From Dyadobacter sp. NIV53 (lineage in GTDB: Bacteria; Bacteroidota; Bacteroidia; Cytophagales; Spirosomataceae), in assembly GCF_019711195.1 (NCBI RefSeq), contig NZ_CP081299.1:1116001-1180000 (forward strand): a stretch of 64,000 nt of DNA, given 5' to 3'. The position numbers were made by a program, and so were the translations under genes. The notes under the pieces were generated by a model. It was not told the origin of the DNA. It made no database searches and saw only the letters and a program-made list of their open reading frames with translations. Positions 9,797 through 18,941 of the stretch are shown one piece after another. Within the stretch, counting starts at the first letter, position 1; every line of letters starts with the position of its first letter.

Positions 9797-11707
9797 ATGA
9801 AAGCATTTTTAAGAAGGGCGCTAATGCCCGCTGCGGCGCTGATGTTGTTCACAACTGCCTGCAATGATTTTGACGAAATAAACGCTGACCCTTATCTGGC
9901 CACAGAGGCGCAGGTGCAGGTTGAGTATTTTATTAATGGCTCTATTATCGGGAGCCAGATGGATCCGCATATAGCAGAAAGGATATTCGTTCTGTACTGG
10001 AAAACGGCCGGCCGGCAACAGGCTGGCGGTGGAATTGCAACGGGAGGTTATAACGACGGCTGGTCAAGTGATTATTACGGCAGCGGTTACCTTGGAGGCT
10101 GGCTGAACAGCATTTATGCAGCTGTACAAGTGGCAGAAAAACAGATTGCTGCCGGAAACATTAAGGAATATACCGGTAATCTGTTACAGGTTGCACGCAT
10201 CTGGAGAGTATATCTTTTGAGTGAGCTGACTGACAATTTCGGGCCTATTCCTATCAATGGTTTCCAGGGAACTAACCCGGAGTTTTCCGACGAAAAAACA
10301 GTTTACTATTATTTACTGGATGAGCTAAAAGACGCTTCTTCAAAACTGGACCTGAGTGTAAGCAGTGGTGATATATCAAAATATGATCAGGCTTACGGTT
10401 TCAATTATGCAAACTGGCAGAAATACGCCAACTCGATGCGGTTAAGGCTGGCCATGCGCCTTTCGGAAGTGGACCCGGCGAAGGCTAAAGCTGAGTTTGA
10501 AGCCGCAGCAGCCGGCCCGTTGCTTATGCAATCAGACGAAACTTTTCAGGTTGCTGAAAAAGCAGGATGGGATGCACTGACCGGAGTAATGACCAGGGAG
10601 TGGAACTACTTTCCGATTTCGGCTACTATTAATAACCTGTATCTTGGATTAGGTGGCATAAAATCGGCCGATTTGGTAAAACCAGCTCAGCTTCCGTTCA
10701 TAAAAGCGCAGGATTATATCGGGCTAAAATTCGAAAACCATTTTACTACCATGACCAATGACCCGTCTGCGGGCTATTGGATGGATGGACTTCCTAATAC
10801 CATAGACCCACGTGCTTACAAAACATACATCATCCCGGGTGATTACGACAACTCCGATTTTAACTCCTACCCTTCGTGGGACAATACGGCGAAAACCACA
10901 ATAAGAACCCTGGTCGATGCTACGGGAGCAACTGTCAAAACACTCGATGCCAGGTATACCTGGAATGCACCTGCCAACGGAGACTGGGGTGCCAAAGGAG
11001 CTAAGAATAACATTTGGAATTTTAACGGTACTATTCCGCGTCATGGCCAGCAATTCCGTAACAGTGCCAATAAAAGAATTTACTTTGCTTCATGGGAAAC
11101 TTACTTCCTGCTTGCGGAAGCAGCTGTCAGAGGATGGACTGTACCAATGAGCGGACAGGCTGCATATGAGGCAGGTATTGATGCAAGCTTTGCATATTGG
11201 GGTGTTACCAGTTTTGCAACCCAATACAAAGCCTCCGCGGCTTACAACAAGGTTGGAACATCTGTCAGCTGGAACCATATCACCGAGCCTCCTGCAACCT
11301 ATTCTGTGAAATTTAAGGATGGATATACAAATGCTGATGGTACAGTGACCAAAGCATATCCGACAAACAATCTGTACAAAGGCGGCGCTGTAAAGAACGA
11401 TCTGCTGACAAAAATTATAACGCAGAAGTTTATTGCTCAAACACCCTGGTTACCACTGGAAGCATGGAGCGACCAACGCAGATTGGGATTACCGTTCTTC
11501 GAAAATCCGGCAGTTGAAAATCCACTCGTTAATATGCCGGATCTTAACAGCAGCAATTATATGACATCCAATGTCAAATTTTTTCCTCAGCGTTTGAAAT
11601 ATCCTTCCAGCCTGCCTGCAAGCAATGCAAAAGGTTATGACCAGGCGCTCAACTTTTTAGGAAGTGCCGATGGCACGCTTACACCTTTGTGGTGGGCTAA
11701 ACATTAA
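9797..11707 (+). CDS. SusD/RagB-family nutrient-binding outer-membrane lipoprotein
   Basis: This 636-residue surface lipoprotein is the substrate-binding lid of the SusC transporter encoded 35 bp upstream. The signal peptide ends in a lipobox at FTTAC, with the lipidated Cys at about residue 22. NDFDEINADP directly after it is the hallmark start of the SusD/RagB branch often annotated as a SusD-like lipoprotein. TPR-like helices (LARIWRVYLLSELTDNFGPIP, given here as two overlapping motifs in family terms) and a C-terminal RLGLPFF/YPSSLP region follow. A strong intrinsic terminator sits 32 bp after the stop and closes the operon. Neither SusC nor SusD sequence reveals the glycan or peptide ligand by eye. 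Confidence 0.94.
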   Translation: MKAFLRRALMPAAALMLFTTACNDFDEINADPYLATEAQVQVEYFINGSIIGSQMDPHIAERIFVLYWKTAGRQQAGGGIATGGYNDGWSSDYYGSGYLGGWLNSIYAAVQVAEKQIAAGNIKEYTGNLLQVARIWRVYLLSELTDNFGPIPINGFQGTNPEFSDEKTVYYYLLDELKDASSKLDLSVSSGDISKYDQAYGFNYANWQKYANSMRLRLAMRLSEVDPAKAKAEFEAAAAGPLLMQSDETFQVAEKAGWDALTGVMTREWNYFPISATINNLYLGLGGIKSADLVKPAQLPFIKAQDYIGLKFENHFTTMTNDPSAGYWMDGLPNTIDPRAYKTYIIPGDYDNSDFNSYPSWDNTAKTTIRTLVDATGATVKTLDARYTWNAPANGDWGAKGAKNNIWNFNGTIPRHGQQFRNSANKRIYFASWETYFLLAEAAVRGWTVPMSGQAAYEAGIDASFAYWGVTSFATQYKASAAYNKVGTSVSWNHITEPPATYSVKFKDGYTNADGTVTKAYPTNNLYKGGAVKNDLLTKIITQKFIAQTPWLPLEAWSDQRRLGLPFFENPAVENPLVNMPDLNSSNYMTSNVKFFPQRLKYPSSLPASNAKGYDQALNFLGSADGTLTPLWWAKH

Positions 11708-11738
11708 TTAAAAGCGCCTGCCTGTTTATCATTTTTTG

Positions 11739-11786
11739 ACCCAATGTTTGCCCGATAATTTGTATTCGGGTAAACATTGGGTTTTT
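11739..11786 (+). terminator. Intrinsic terminator of the SusC/SusD operon
   Basis: A 16-bp stem (11739-11754 with 11767-11782; one G-U pair, otherwise perfect) with a 12-nt loop is followed by TTTTT at 11782-11786. The reverse strand lacks a U-run after the stem, so it serves mainly the + strand operon. Confidence 0.9.
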
Positions 11787-11807
11787 ACTATACGATTTTT
11801 TCCCAAC

Positions 11808-12884
11808 TCATTCTCTTAGCTCTTTATCAAATCTCCTTCTTGCCATACCGATTTCCCAGTAGTACGGATCAGGCCAGCTTGCATCAAGCGCATTTTTACC
11901 TGTATACCATATTTTCAACTCTTCGCCCTCAATGAGGACAGATGGAAAACTTGCTGTAAAACTGTCCCATGAGCCGCTTGCCCCTCTTTTGAGAACAGGA
12001 TTATTAGCAGATTTCTTCCAGCTTATACCATCTTCTGAGAAGGCGTAACCAATTTCCTGTCCGTTTAAATCTACCTTGTTTACCCCGCCATACCACATGT
12101 GGTAGCTGCCGTCTGCATATATCACATGTGGGTCCTGAACCGTTTCGGCATCCCAGCCTGTTCCGGTTGTCATAACAGGGTTGCCTTCGTACTTTTTCCA
12201 TTGAATTCCATCATCTGAAATAGCCAGGCCAATATTAACTTTACCATCTGTCGGTTTGCCGTTCACAGAAACATCATAACCTGCATACCACATTTTATAT
12301 TGGCTGCCAACTTTAATAACGCTGGGCCCTTCAAGAAATCCGTTATCCCATTCATCGGTACTACCCACAGTGAGCACAGGCCCATTCTGATATTTGTCCC
12401 AGTGGATACCATCCTGTGAAACTGCATAACCAATGTTGTACCGAAAATCATTGAATGTCTGGCCGGCATACCACATTTTGTAGCGCTCCTTTGGATCTGC
12501 TTCTTCATCCAGTAAAACAGAAACAGTTTCTACACCCAATGAATCCCACTGTGATCCGGATACATCCAATACCGGATTGGTGGTATATTTTTCCCATTTT
12601 ATTCCATCGACAGATGTTGCATAACTGATCCGCGATCTCAAAGTTTCATCGGGTAATACCGCTCCGCCACCGGTATACCACATTTTATAAACATTCCCTT
12701 CCCGAATTACATAACCGTCACTGATGGCATAAAAGTCATAGTCAGGAAACTTTCCACGCTCCAGAACGGGCAACGGATGCTTCTGCCAGACAGCAGCCGG
12801 AATATCCGGATTACCTGGCTTTTCACAAGCAAGCAATCCACAGGAAATTATTACAGGAGAAAAATACTTTACCAGATTTTTCAT
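11808..12884 (-). CDS. Lipoprotein with five-repeat glycosidase-like beta-propeller (GH32/43/130-like fold)
   Basis: A 358-residue lipoprotein: starting at the ATG at 12884, the signal peptide ends in the lipobox GLLAC. A longer frame begins at 12908 but the extra eight residues precede the signal peptide. The mature part holds five repeats of KMWY(T/A)G ... IGYA(V/F)S-DGI-W-KY ... NPVL, one per blade, as in five-bladed propeller glycosidases and glycoside phosphorylases (GH32, GH43, GH130 clans). Catalytic acids cannot be assigned by eye, so enzymatic activity is inference. It lies convergent to the SusC/SusD operon and could process its substrate at the surface or periplasm. On its own strand a TTG and a TATTGTTTG about 20 bp apart lie near 12910-12935 and may be its promoter. 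Confidence 0.7.
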   Translation of the reverse strand: MKNLVKYFSPVIISCGLLACEKPGNPDIPAAVWQKHPLPVLERGKFPDYDFYAISDGYVIREGNVYKMWYTGGGAVLPDETLRSRISYATSVDGIKWEKYTTNPVLDVSGSQWDSLGVETVSVLLDEEADPKERYKMWYAGQTFNDFRYNIGYAVSQDGIHWDKYQNGPVLTVGSTDEWDNGFLEGPSVIKVGSQYKMWYAGYDVSVNGKPTDGKVNIGLAISDDGIQWKKYEGNPVMTTGTGWDAETVQDPHVIYADGSYHMWYGGVNKVDLNGQEIGYAFSEDGISWKKSANNPVLKRGASGSWDSFTASFPSVLIEGEELKIWYTGKNALDASWPDPYYWEIGMARRRFDKELRE

Positions 12885-13179
12885 CAGACCGGGATGTATT
12901 AAATTCAAACAATATTTCTTTTTTAATTTTTTGGCAAGAAATCCTTTGATACGAAAAACCTGCCCGTTAAAAGTCCATAAAGAAAGACGATAATTTATAA
13001 AATATCATTCCTGCCATCGGTAACTTATTTTCATAACAAAACACCTGATGAAATCAATATTATTTATGTAGAAACTGGTAAATCAAGCCTGTTAATTACA
13101 TACTTTTGGCACGTACTGCACGTTAAAACCCTACGAGTTTGCCGCCTTTGTAATTTCAATAAATTAAAATCCAATTTTG

Positions 13180-13641
13180 ATGACTGATATTCTAAGTGAC
13201 CAAAGTTTGTATACTGCCCCTCCCAAATGGGTTCTGCTCGCAGACGATGATCCGGACGATATTTTTCTTTTTCAGGAAGCCTTTGAACAGACCGAAAGCG
13301 AACTGGAACTGAAAATAGCTAATGATGGCTATGAAGTTATAGATGCCATGCAGCATTCCCGGTCGCCCGACCTGATATTTCTGGACATTAACATGCCGCG
13401 TATGAACGGATTTGAGTGTATTCAGGAGCTGAGCGCTTATTATGACTTTGTTCCTATCATTTTCTTTTCAACACATCAGGGGGAAGATCTTATCAAACGG
13501 GCCAAAAAACTGGGCGCTTCGGGCTACATCAAAAAACCGAATTCATTTGAAGTGTATAAGTCGGTGTTATCAGAAGTCCTGAAAACGGATTGGAAAGCAC
13601 GGCCGAAAACCGATTTTTATCTGAGAGTAGAAAATGACTAG
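13180..13641 (+). CDS. Single-domain response regulator (CheY-like)
   Basis: This 153-residue protein is a lone receiver domain. After a short N-terminal tail come the acidic cluster ADDDPDDIFLF, the phospho-acceptor region LIFLDINMPRMNG, the conserved Ser/Thr step FFSTHQG and the Lys in GYIKKPNS. It has no output domain, so it probably passes phosphate on or acts by protein contact. It starts at the ATG at 13180; a TTG directly before it could extend it by one codon. It closely resembles the receiver at 18942-19400 (same DDIFLF motif and a shared C-terminal TDW...FYL ending), and the two flank the CheB-CheR kinase, which suggests they are partners of that kinase. Confidence 0.92.
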   Translation: MTDILSDQSLYTAPPKWVLLADDDPDDIFLFQEAFEQTESELELKIANDGYEVIDAMQHSRSPDLIFLDINMPRMNGFECIQELSAYYDFVPIIFFSTHQGEDLIKRAKKLGASGYIKKPNSFEVYKSVLSEVLKTDWKARPKTDFYLRVEND

Positions 13642-13759
13642 TGAAGTATTAATTTCAACAGCAGAATTGCGATAATTATGCGGATATGACAATAATTGTT
13701 TTGTAAAAAAATACAAAGATCCGGATAGTGAGGTAAGACGGTCTATGGGAAAATCAGGA

Positions 13760-13960
13760 TTATTTTCCATGCCTTGGAGCACTTTCAATCTGATTCTGGC
13801 TTTCCCATTTTTGGTAACTCTGAGCATCAAATAAGTTCTGATGACTCAATATATAAGTCCTAAGGCCCATGTCAATGCGGTGAAGGCTTTCCTTGATCTC
13901 CTTCAATTTAGTATTTGCCGTCTTCATACCTGTTTTATTATAGGGTAAAGTAGTTGTCAT
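13760..13960 (-). CDS. Small hypothetical protein (66 aa)
   Basis: An ATG at 13960 opens a 66-residue frame with a hydrophilic, helix-like composition (KTANTKLKEIKESLHRIDMG then LRTYILSHQNLFDAQSYQKW). A GTG three codons earlier is also in frame. It is convergent with the receiver gene at 13180-13641 and downstream of no obvious promoter. I do not recognise it. The even residue composition is more protein-like than other short frames nearby, but it may still be spurious. Confidence 0.35.
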   Translation of the reverse strand: MTTTLPYNKTGMKTANTKLKEIKESLHRIDMGLRTYILSHQNLFDAQSYQKWESQNQIESAPRHGK

Positions 13961-13969
13961 TATTTTCAC

Positions 13970-14495
13970 AGCCGTCAGGCAGTCAAATCTGGTAAATAGC
14001 GGATTGGATCTTATGTGTGTGAAGCCGGGTAATAGTGATCTTAAATGTTCTTCCTTTTTATAAAGCTACACTTAAAATAAATTGCAAACAAATTGTGTAA
14101 TTGTTTGATAATCAATATTTTGTAGTAATTTAATTAATGTTTTTAGCCAAGCTTGTAGACATACTTTTTGACTTATTGTAAACAAATGCCCTGATCCCTT
14201 TAAAACGGCATTTCGGAATTTTTATATTTTATAATGTTTTATTAAAATATTATTGAATTTACACACATTTACTTCTTTGGCTTTTACAAAAACAGTACTG
14301 ATAGCCTCTATCCGGCAGATAAACCCTAAAAAAAGCAAAAAACTTATTTCATTGATAATAATGTAAACTGGTGTTATCCGCATAAATAGTAATCGGGATT
14401 ATGATGACTTTATAGGTCCCCGGCACATAGAATACCGACCCGAAAGCAAAGTTTCAGCCATTATTAACACCTAACAAAGCCTGCATTTTAAAGCA
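13970..14495. other. AT-rich intergenic region, no gene recognised
   Basis: This 526-bp stretch is AT-rich with stops in all frames. No stem followed by a U-run, no repeat and no good TTTG/TANNTTTG pair was found. It lies beyond the 3' end of the CheB-CheR kinase gene and upstream of the small frame on the reverse strand. Confidence 0.5.
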
Positions 14496-17400
14496 TCAGT
14501 TATTGAATTCGGGATTATCACTGAAATAAATTGTAAACAGGCTTCCCTTCCCAGGCTCACTTTCCACAACGATATGCCCGCCGGTAGAATCGACTATGTT
14601 CTTAGCCAGATATAGTCCAATACCCTGGCCTTCCACATCAGTCTGTAACCTGCCATATTTACTAAAAATCTTGTCTGTACTATTTTTATCCATGCCCCTG
14701 CCATTGTCACGAACTGACAATAGTACCTGGTCTGCTTCTCTTGCAGTTTTAATATGAATCAGCGGCGACTGGCCATTTCTGAATTTGACTGCATTTGAAA
14801 CCAGGTTGTATACAATGCTTCTGAGGTTCTTTTTTGAGAACAGAATATGCGTGACTTCCAGATCTTTGTGGATGACAGCTTCGGCTGCTATAATCTTATC
14901 ATTGAGGCTCCATTCAATATTACTGATCATCTCGTTGATATCGACCAGCTCGGTGGCTATTGTATTATTTTCAATTTTGGCGACCGCGGAGATATCAGTG
15001 ATAAGTGAACGGAATTTTTTAATAGAAAAATCTATAATGGATAAAAATTCGTTCACCTCGGGATTACCTGACTGGATTCCGTTCATAATAGCAATGCTTG
15101 CTTCAATACTGCTTAATGGAGCCAGCAGATCGTGGGACGCAGTATGCACAAAGTTATCCAGGTCCGAATTGATACGCAAAAGGCTTTTGTTTCTTTTATC
15201 AAGCTTCTGCTGAGCTATTTTCAACTCTGTAATGTCATTAAATGTAATAATCGCACCGTTTGTTTTTTCATTCGCCTGCTCAATGTAAGGCATCGTCATG
15301 ACCTGGAACCATTTGCTTTCGTGCGTCTCTATTTCTTTTAGAATAGTAGTCTCCTTAGCAAGTACCTGCCGGATGTCTGCAACGATCGTTTCAAATTTAA
15401 AATTGGTAGAAATATGGCTTAGCGGCCTTCCAATATCACTGTCCACCAGATTGATCAGCTTTGCAGTTCCGGGTGAAAACTTCATTAATTGCAGCTCTTT
15501 GTTAATAAAGAGCTGTCCATTGATATTACTTCGGAAATAGTTGTTCAAATCATCATTGAGCTCGATAAGCTCCTTATTTTTAAGCTGATAATCTGTGTTG
15601 ATCGTATGGAGTTCTTCATTGACAGACTGCATTTCTTCATTGGTGCTTTGCATTTCTTCGTTGGCCGACAGCAGCTCTTCATTAAAAGACTGCATATTTT
15701 CATCCAGACTGTATAGTTTTTGCTCGGAGCTGGCCAGCTCTTCTTTCAGATCTTTTACTTCCTGCTGCAGTGTTCTGATATACTCGTTAAAATACATGGT
15801 TTCATCGAATACCGGCTCATTTTCCTCTGGCTTATAATTTTTATTCTCATGGATCCTGACGACTATAAACCCGTTCCTGCGTCCTTTAAAAATCATTGGG
15901 CTTACAGATAAGTTTACCTCGATAACTTTATCGTCCTGCTGAATCTTGATTTCATTAACATAGGCAGTTTCATTGTCCAGATTTACTTTTCCAATCAATA
16001 TCCTGAAAGCAACAGCCAGAGGTGGCGGCAAAAGTTCGGTTAGTTCCAGCGTAAGAATTTTCTGGAGGAGAAATTTGGTGGTATCGCCATAAGTTTTGAT
16101 AATCCTGTTTTTATCATCAATACACACAACCAGATAGTCCAGGTCTTTCAGTATTGTTTCAATGGCTGCATCAGACATGGTTTTGTCGGTATTTTTATAA
16201 ATATTCCTCTTTGAAAGATCGGGCTCCGCAATCTTTTGTGCTACCTGGGGTAATGAAAAAGCATCCAGATTGACAACAGAGTTGGAAGCCAGTTTTTTAT
16301 AAATCCTCCATTTTTTGTGAATTATTTCAAGGCTGTCCAGGATTGGTACCGGGTTTTCGCTCGATCCCAGAAACAGGTAACTATCCTGTTTCAAACCAAA
16401 AAGCAGCATCAGGTAAATCTTCTTTTGCAAAGCCGCGTTCATATAAATCAGCAGGTTACGACAGCTGATAAAATCCATATGACAATAAGGCGGATTCTTT
16501 ACCAGGTCGTGCTGCGCAAAAATCAACATCTTACGTATTTCAGGTTTTACTTTATAGTTGCCCCCTTCCTTCAAAAAAAACTTTTCCAGTCTTTCAGCAC
16601 GGATATTTTTCGTGGACGCAGGTGTATAAACGCCCTTCGCTGCGTGGGCAAGTGCAACACTATCAAGGTCAGTTGCAAATATCTTGACAACCACATCTTT
16701 TGATTTGACTGTTAAATACTCACTGACAAGCATGGCCAGTGAATAAGCTTCTTCTCCTGTTGCACAGCCGGTTACCCACATCCGGAGCTCCCGTTGCGGC
16801 GCCAGGTTATCAATGATCCCTGGCAGTACCTGATGCTCTATAAAATCAAAAGCTTCCGGATCCCTGAAAAACGCTGTAACGCTGATCAAAAAGTCATTGG
16901 CCAGAGCTTCCAGTTCCTGGGAATTTCCGTTTATGAATTCCAGGTAATTTTCCAGTTTGTCAAAATTGTTATAAACTGCCCTTCGTTTGATCCTTCTCTG
17001 GATAGTTGAATGTTTATACTCTGAAAAATCCAGAGGCAGGTACAGGCTTATGAGCCCGATAATTTTAACCATATTCTGATCGTCCTTCATGTCAGCAGCC
17101 ATCAGCTCAGTTTCCTGCCTGACATAATCTTCAATGACACCAGGCATCATTTCCGGTTCAAGGATGAAGTCGATCATGCCCGTTGCAATGGCATTTTGCG
17201 GCATGCCGGCAAATTCGGTTGTTTCCGGAATCCTTGCTATTACCATCCCTCCTGCCCTTTTGATAGCTTTTATACCTTCACTACCATCATTACCAAGCCC
17301 GGACAAGATTACACCGATTGCCTTGTGGCCGCAATCTGCTGCAAGGGACATAAAAAATATGTTGACTGTCAAATGCGGGCCACGGATATTTTCCTTATCG

Positions 17401-17684
17401 GTTAAGCGCAGCCTGCTATCCTGGATAGTCATAAACTTATCATTCGGGATCAGATAAACCTGATTGGATTTTACGATCATCCCTTCCTCGGCCTCCTGTA
17501 CCATCAGCTTACTATGCCTGGATAACAACTCGGCCATCCTGCTTTTAAAATCAGGGGATAGGTGCTGGACAATGATATAGGAAACGCCGTCTGTAGGCGT
17601 GTGATCAAAAAAAGTATTGATTTCTTCCATACTTCCGGCAGAAGCGCCAATGGCAATAATGTGGTGTGGTTCTTCTGTGAACAT
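14496..17684 (-). CDS. CheB-CheR-coiled coil-PAS-histidine kinase fusion
   Basis: A roughly 1062-residue multidomain signalling protein. In order: CheB methylesterase (nucleophile Ser in GASAGS near the N-terminus, His in VQHLSPDF, Asp in LGNDGSEG), CheR methyltransferase (SAM site VTGCATGEEAYS, later YCHMDFISCRNLLIY), a PAS-like segment, a long coiled coil of repeated MQS-NEE-hel motifs, a second PAS region, and a histidine kinase with HTASHDLLAPL (His851 counted from 17684) and HATPase motifs DNGRGM and GQGIGLYLAKN. There is no receiver on the CheB part. The frame also opens at 17738, adding 18 residues; the ATG at 17684 fits the CheB N-terminus better. Such fusions are known in Bacteroidota and are thought to act outside classic chemotaxis; no receptors or CheA/CheW are present here. 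Confidence 0.93.
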   Translation of the reverse strand: MFTEEPHHIIAIGASAGSMEEINTFFDHTPTDGVSYIIVQHLSPDFKSRMAELLSRHSKLMVQEAEEGMIVKSNQVYLIPNDKFMTIQDSRLRLTDKENIRGPHLTVNIFFMSLAADCGHKAIGVILSGLGNDGSEGIKAIKRAGGMVIARIPETTEFAGMPQNAIATGMIDFILEPEMMPGVIEDYVRQETELMAADMKDDQNMVKIIGLISLYLPLDFSEYKHSTIQRRIKRRAVYNNFDKLENYLEFINGNSQELEALANDFLISVTAFFRDPEAFDFIEHQVLPGIIDNLAPQRELRMWVTGCATGEEAYSLAMLVSEYLTVKSKDVVVKIFATDLDSVALAHAAKGVYTPASTKNIRAERLEKFFLKEGGNYKVKPEIRKMLIFAQHDLVKNPPYCHMDFISCRNLLIYMNAALQKKIYLMLLFGLKQDSYLFLGSSENPVPILDSLEIIHKKWRIYKKLASNSVVNLDAFSLPQVAQKIAEPDLSKRNIYKNTDKTMSDAAIETILKDLDYLVVCIDDKNRIIKTYGDTTKFLLQKILTLELTELLPPPLAVAFRILIGKVNLDNETAYVNEIKIQQDDKVIEVNLSVSPMIFKGRRNGFIVVRIHENKNYKPEENEPVFDETMYFNEYIRTLQQEVKDLKEELASSEQKLYSLDENMQSFNEELLSANEEMQSTNEEMQSVNEELHTINTDYQLKNKELIELNDDLNNYFRSNINGQLFINKELQLMKFSPGTAKLINLVDSDIGRPLSHISTNFKFETIVADIRQVLAKETTILKEIETHESKWFQVMTMPYIEQANEKTNGAIITFNDITELKIAQQKLDKRNKSLLRINSDLDNFVHTASHDLLAPLSSIEASIAIMNGIQSGNPEVNEFLSIIDFSIKKFRSLITDISAVAKIENNTIATELVDINEMISNIEWSLNDKIIAAEAVIHKDLEVTHILFSKKNLRSIVYNLVSNAVKFRNGQSPLIHIKTAREADQVLLSVRDNGRGMDKNSTDKIFSKYGRLQTDVEGQGIGLYLAKNIVDSTGGHIVVESEPGKGSLFTIYFSDNPEFNN

Positions 17685-17879
17685 AGGTAAGATTAAATTA
17701 ATTGAGGGTATCGAAATAATTTGATTAATTATATTCAAACATTGTCACATTCAAGGCTTAGATTCCCTAGCATTTGACTATGATTCAATTGCTGTATTTA
17801 AAGTATAGAGCATAAATACTTAAATATTCAGGAGTCATATTACATATAACTTATTGATAAAGAACCATATTAATGCAGA

Positions 17880-17912
17880 TTTGACTATCTATACGCAAGG
17901 TAACTATATTTG
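17880..17912 (+). promoter_or_regulatory. Candidate promoter TTTG-N21-TATATTTG
   Basis: TTTG at 17880-17883 and TATATTTG at 17905-17912 fit the Bacteroidota -33/-7 pattern with a 21-bp spacer. It points right, about 430 bp before the next gene, and a second candidate promoter follows at 18173-18203. The region between holds no ORF that I recognise. Confidence 0.35.
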
Positions 17913-18172
17913 GCTTAGTTCTATATAGCCTAGTAACTTATTCGTATCTTAATAATTTAAAATCAAATATTTATCGAATTACAGATCATAAATAATCAAT
18001 TAATGCTGGTACACAATAATGCATTTTGGTTTTATAACCAGATGTATTTATGAATTAAGGAAGGCAAAAAAAGAATTCGTTTGTGAACAAGAGAACAGTG
18101 GCTTTGTATAACTCCGATAATCTGATGCTGTGGCGCTGAATATTACCCGGCCATATTAGTCAATAAAAAAAT

Positions 18173-18203
18173 CTTGTCGGTTACAAATAAATTTATATTT
18201 TTG
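18173..18203 (+). promoter_or_regulatory. Candidate promoter CTTG-N19-TATTTTTG
   Basis: CTTG at 18173-18176, a 19-bp spacer, then TATTTTTG at 18196-18203: close to the Bacteroidota consensus in both boxes and spacing. The expected transcript starts near 18210, just before the 18223-18272 hairpin, and leads into the small gene at 18339. Confidence 0.55.
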
Positions 18204-18222
18204 TAATATTAATACTATAATC

Positions 18223-18272
18223 AAAGCAACAATTATGAAAGGGTAAAATACGCTCCGTTTTATTGTTGCTTT
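18223..18272 (+). other. Structured 5' leader: perfect 11-bp inverted repeat with a 3-codon uORF
   Basis: AAAGCAACAAT at 18223-18233 pairs perfectly with ATTGTTGCTTT at 18262-18272; an inner TAAAA/TTTTA can add a second helix. The loop contains ATG AAA GGG TAA (18235-18246). It begins about 13 nt after the predicted transcription start and ends 66 nt before the small XRE-like gene. No U-run follows, so it is not a classic terminator. Its role (leader control, RNA stability or small RNA) is unknown. Confidence 0.5.
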
Positions 18273-18338
18273 CAAATGGTTATCCGGGCTTCGGTCTGTT
18301 AGGAACTTAACGTTAATCTTAATTTACTCCTATCACAC

Positions 18339-18605
18339 ATGCAGAAACGTTTGCTAAAAGTAATCCAGGCATTAGGCCTGAACACAGCCACAGAAGATAT
18401 TGTACTTATTCTTTACAATTATCCCCAGATTTCCTCAGAGTGGCTCATCAGAGGTAAGGGTTCCATGTACCTAAGTGACCCGCAATCAAACGAAGAAGCA
18501 CTGGCCGGACAGGTAGACGCGTTAGCAGCTATGCTCAGACAATCCCTTCAAAAAAACCAGGTTTACGAGGCTGCATTGGGTTTGCGCAGTAATATGAACG
18601 GTTAA
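18339..18605 (+). CDS. Small XRE-like protein apparently lacking the DNA-recognition helices
   Basis: An 88-residue protein. The segment YPQISSEWLIRGKGSM is the signature that follows the helix-turn-helix in many Bacteroidota XRE-family (phage-repressor-like) regulators, where it reads about NPEWLLTGKGEM. Here only some 28 residues precede it (RLLKVIQALGLN then TEDIVLILYNYP), too few for the usual four-helix XRE domain of about 60 residues; the first helix seems to be joined directly to the last one. The C-terminal tail (ALAGQVDALAAMLRQSLQ) is helical and could oligomerise. It has its own candidate promoter and structured leader, and a bidirectional terminator downstream. It may be a natural short form acting by protein contact, or a decayed regulator. 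Confidence 0.65.
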   Translation: MQKRLLKVIQALGLNTATEDIVLILYNYPQISSEWLIRGKGSMYLSDPQSNEEALAGQVDALAAMLRQSLQKNQVYEAALGLRSNMNG

Positions 18606-18740
18606 TCAGTTGTACTTATCCAACAAATCCAGTACCAGGAGATGACCATTTGAGTAGGCATACAAAACGCCTTCATTTTACTTTGACACTGAAAGAAAGT
18701 CCTGATAAGTATGCCACAAATTATACTATTCAGCTTAAGC
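18606..18740. other. Short intergenic stretch, nothing recognised
   Basis: Part of the 336-bp gap between two convergent genes. Apart from the terminator at 18741-18776 and AT-rich sequence to 18941, no ORF, repeat or promoter was found. Confidence 0.4.
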
Positions 18741-18776
18741 AAAATGGGAATCCCAGATACTGAGATTCCCATTTTT
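18741..18776. terminator. Bidirectional intrinsic terminator
   Basis: A perfect 12-bp stem (18741-18752 with 18764-18775) and 11-nt loop, with TTTTT on the right and AAAA on the left, so that both strands carry a U-run. It lies between the convergent small XRE-like gene and the receiver gene at 18942. Confidence 0.88.
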
Positions 18777-18941
18777 CACTACCATGTTATAATTTCCTCA
18801 ACTCAACGACCTAATATTACATAGAATTATTTTACCATGCAAGTAGTTGCAATTCTATTTTAAAAATAAATATAAAAGGGCCATATGATAAGGTATTGCA
18901 ATAGCATATAGAATACCCAGTCAATTAAATTTCACCTGTGA

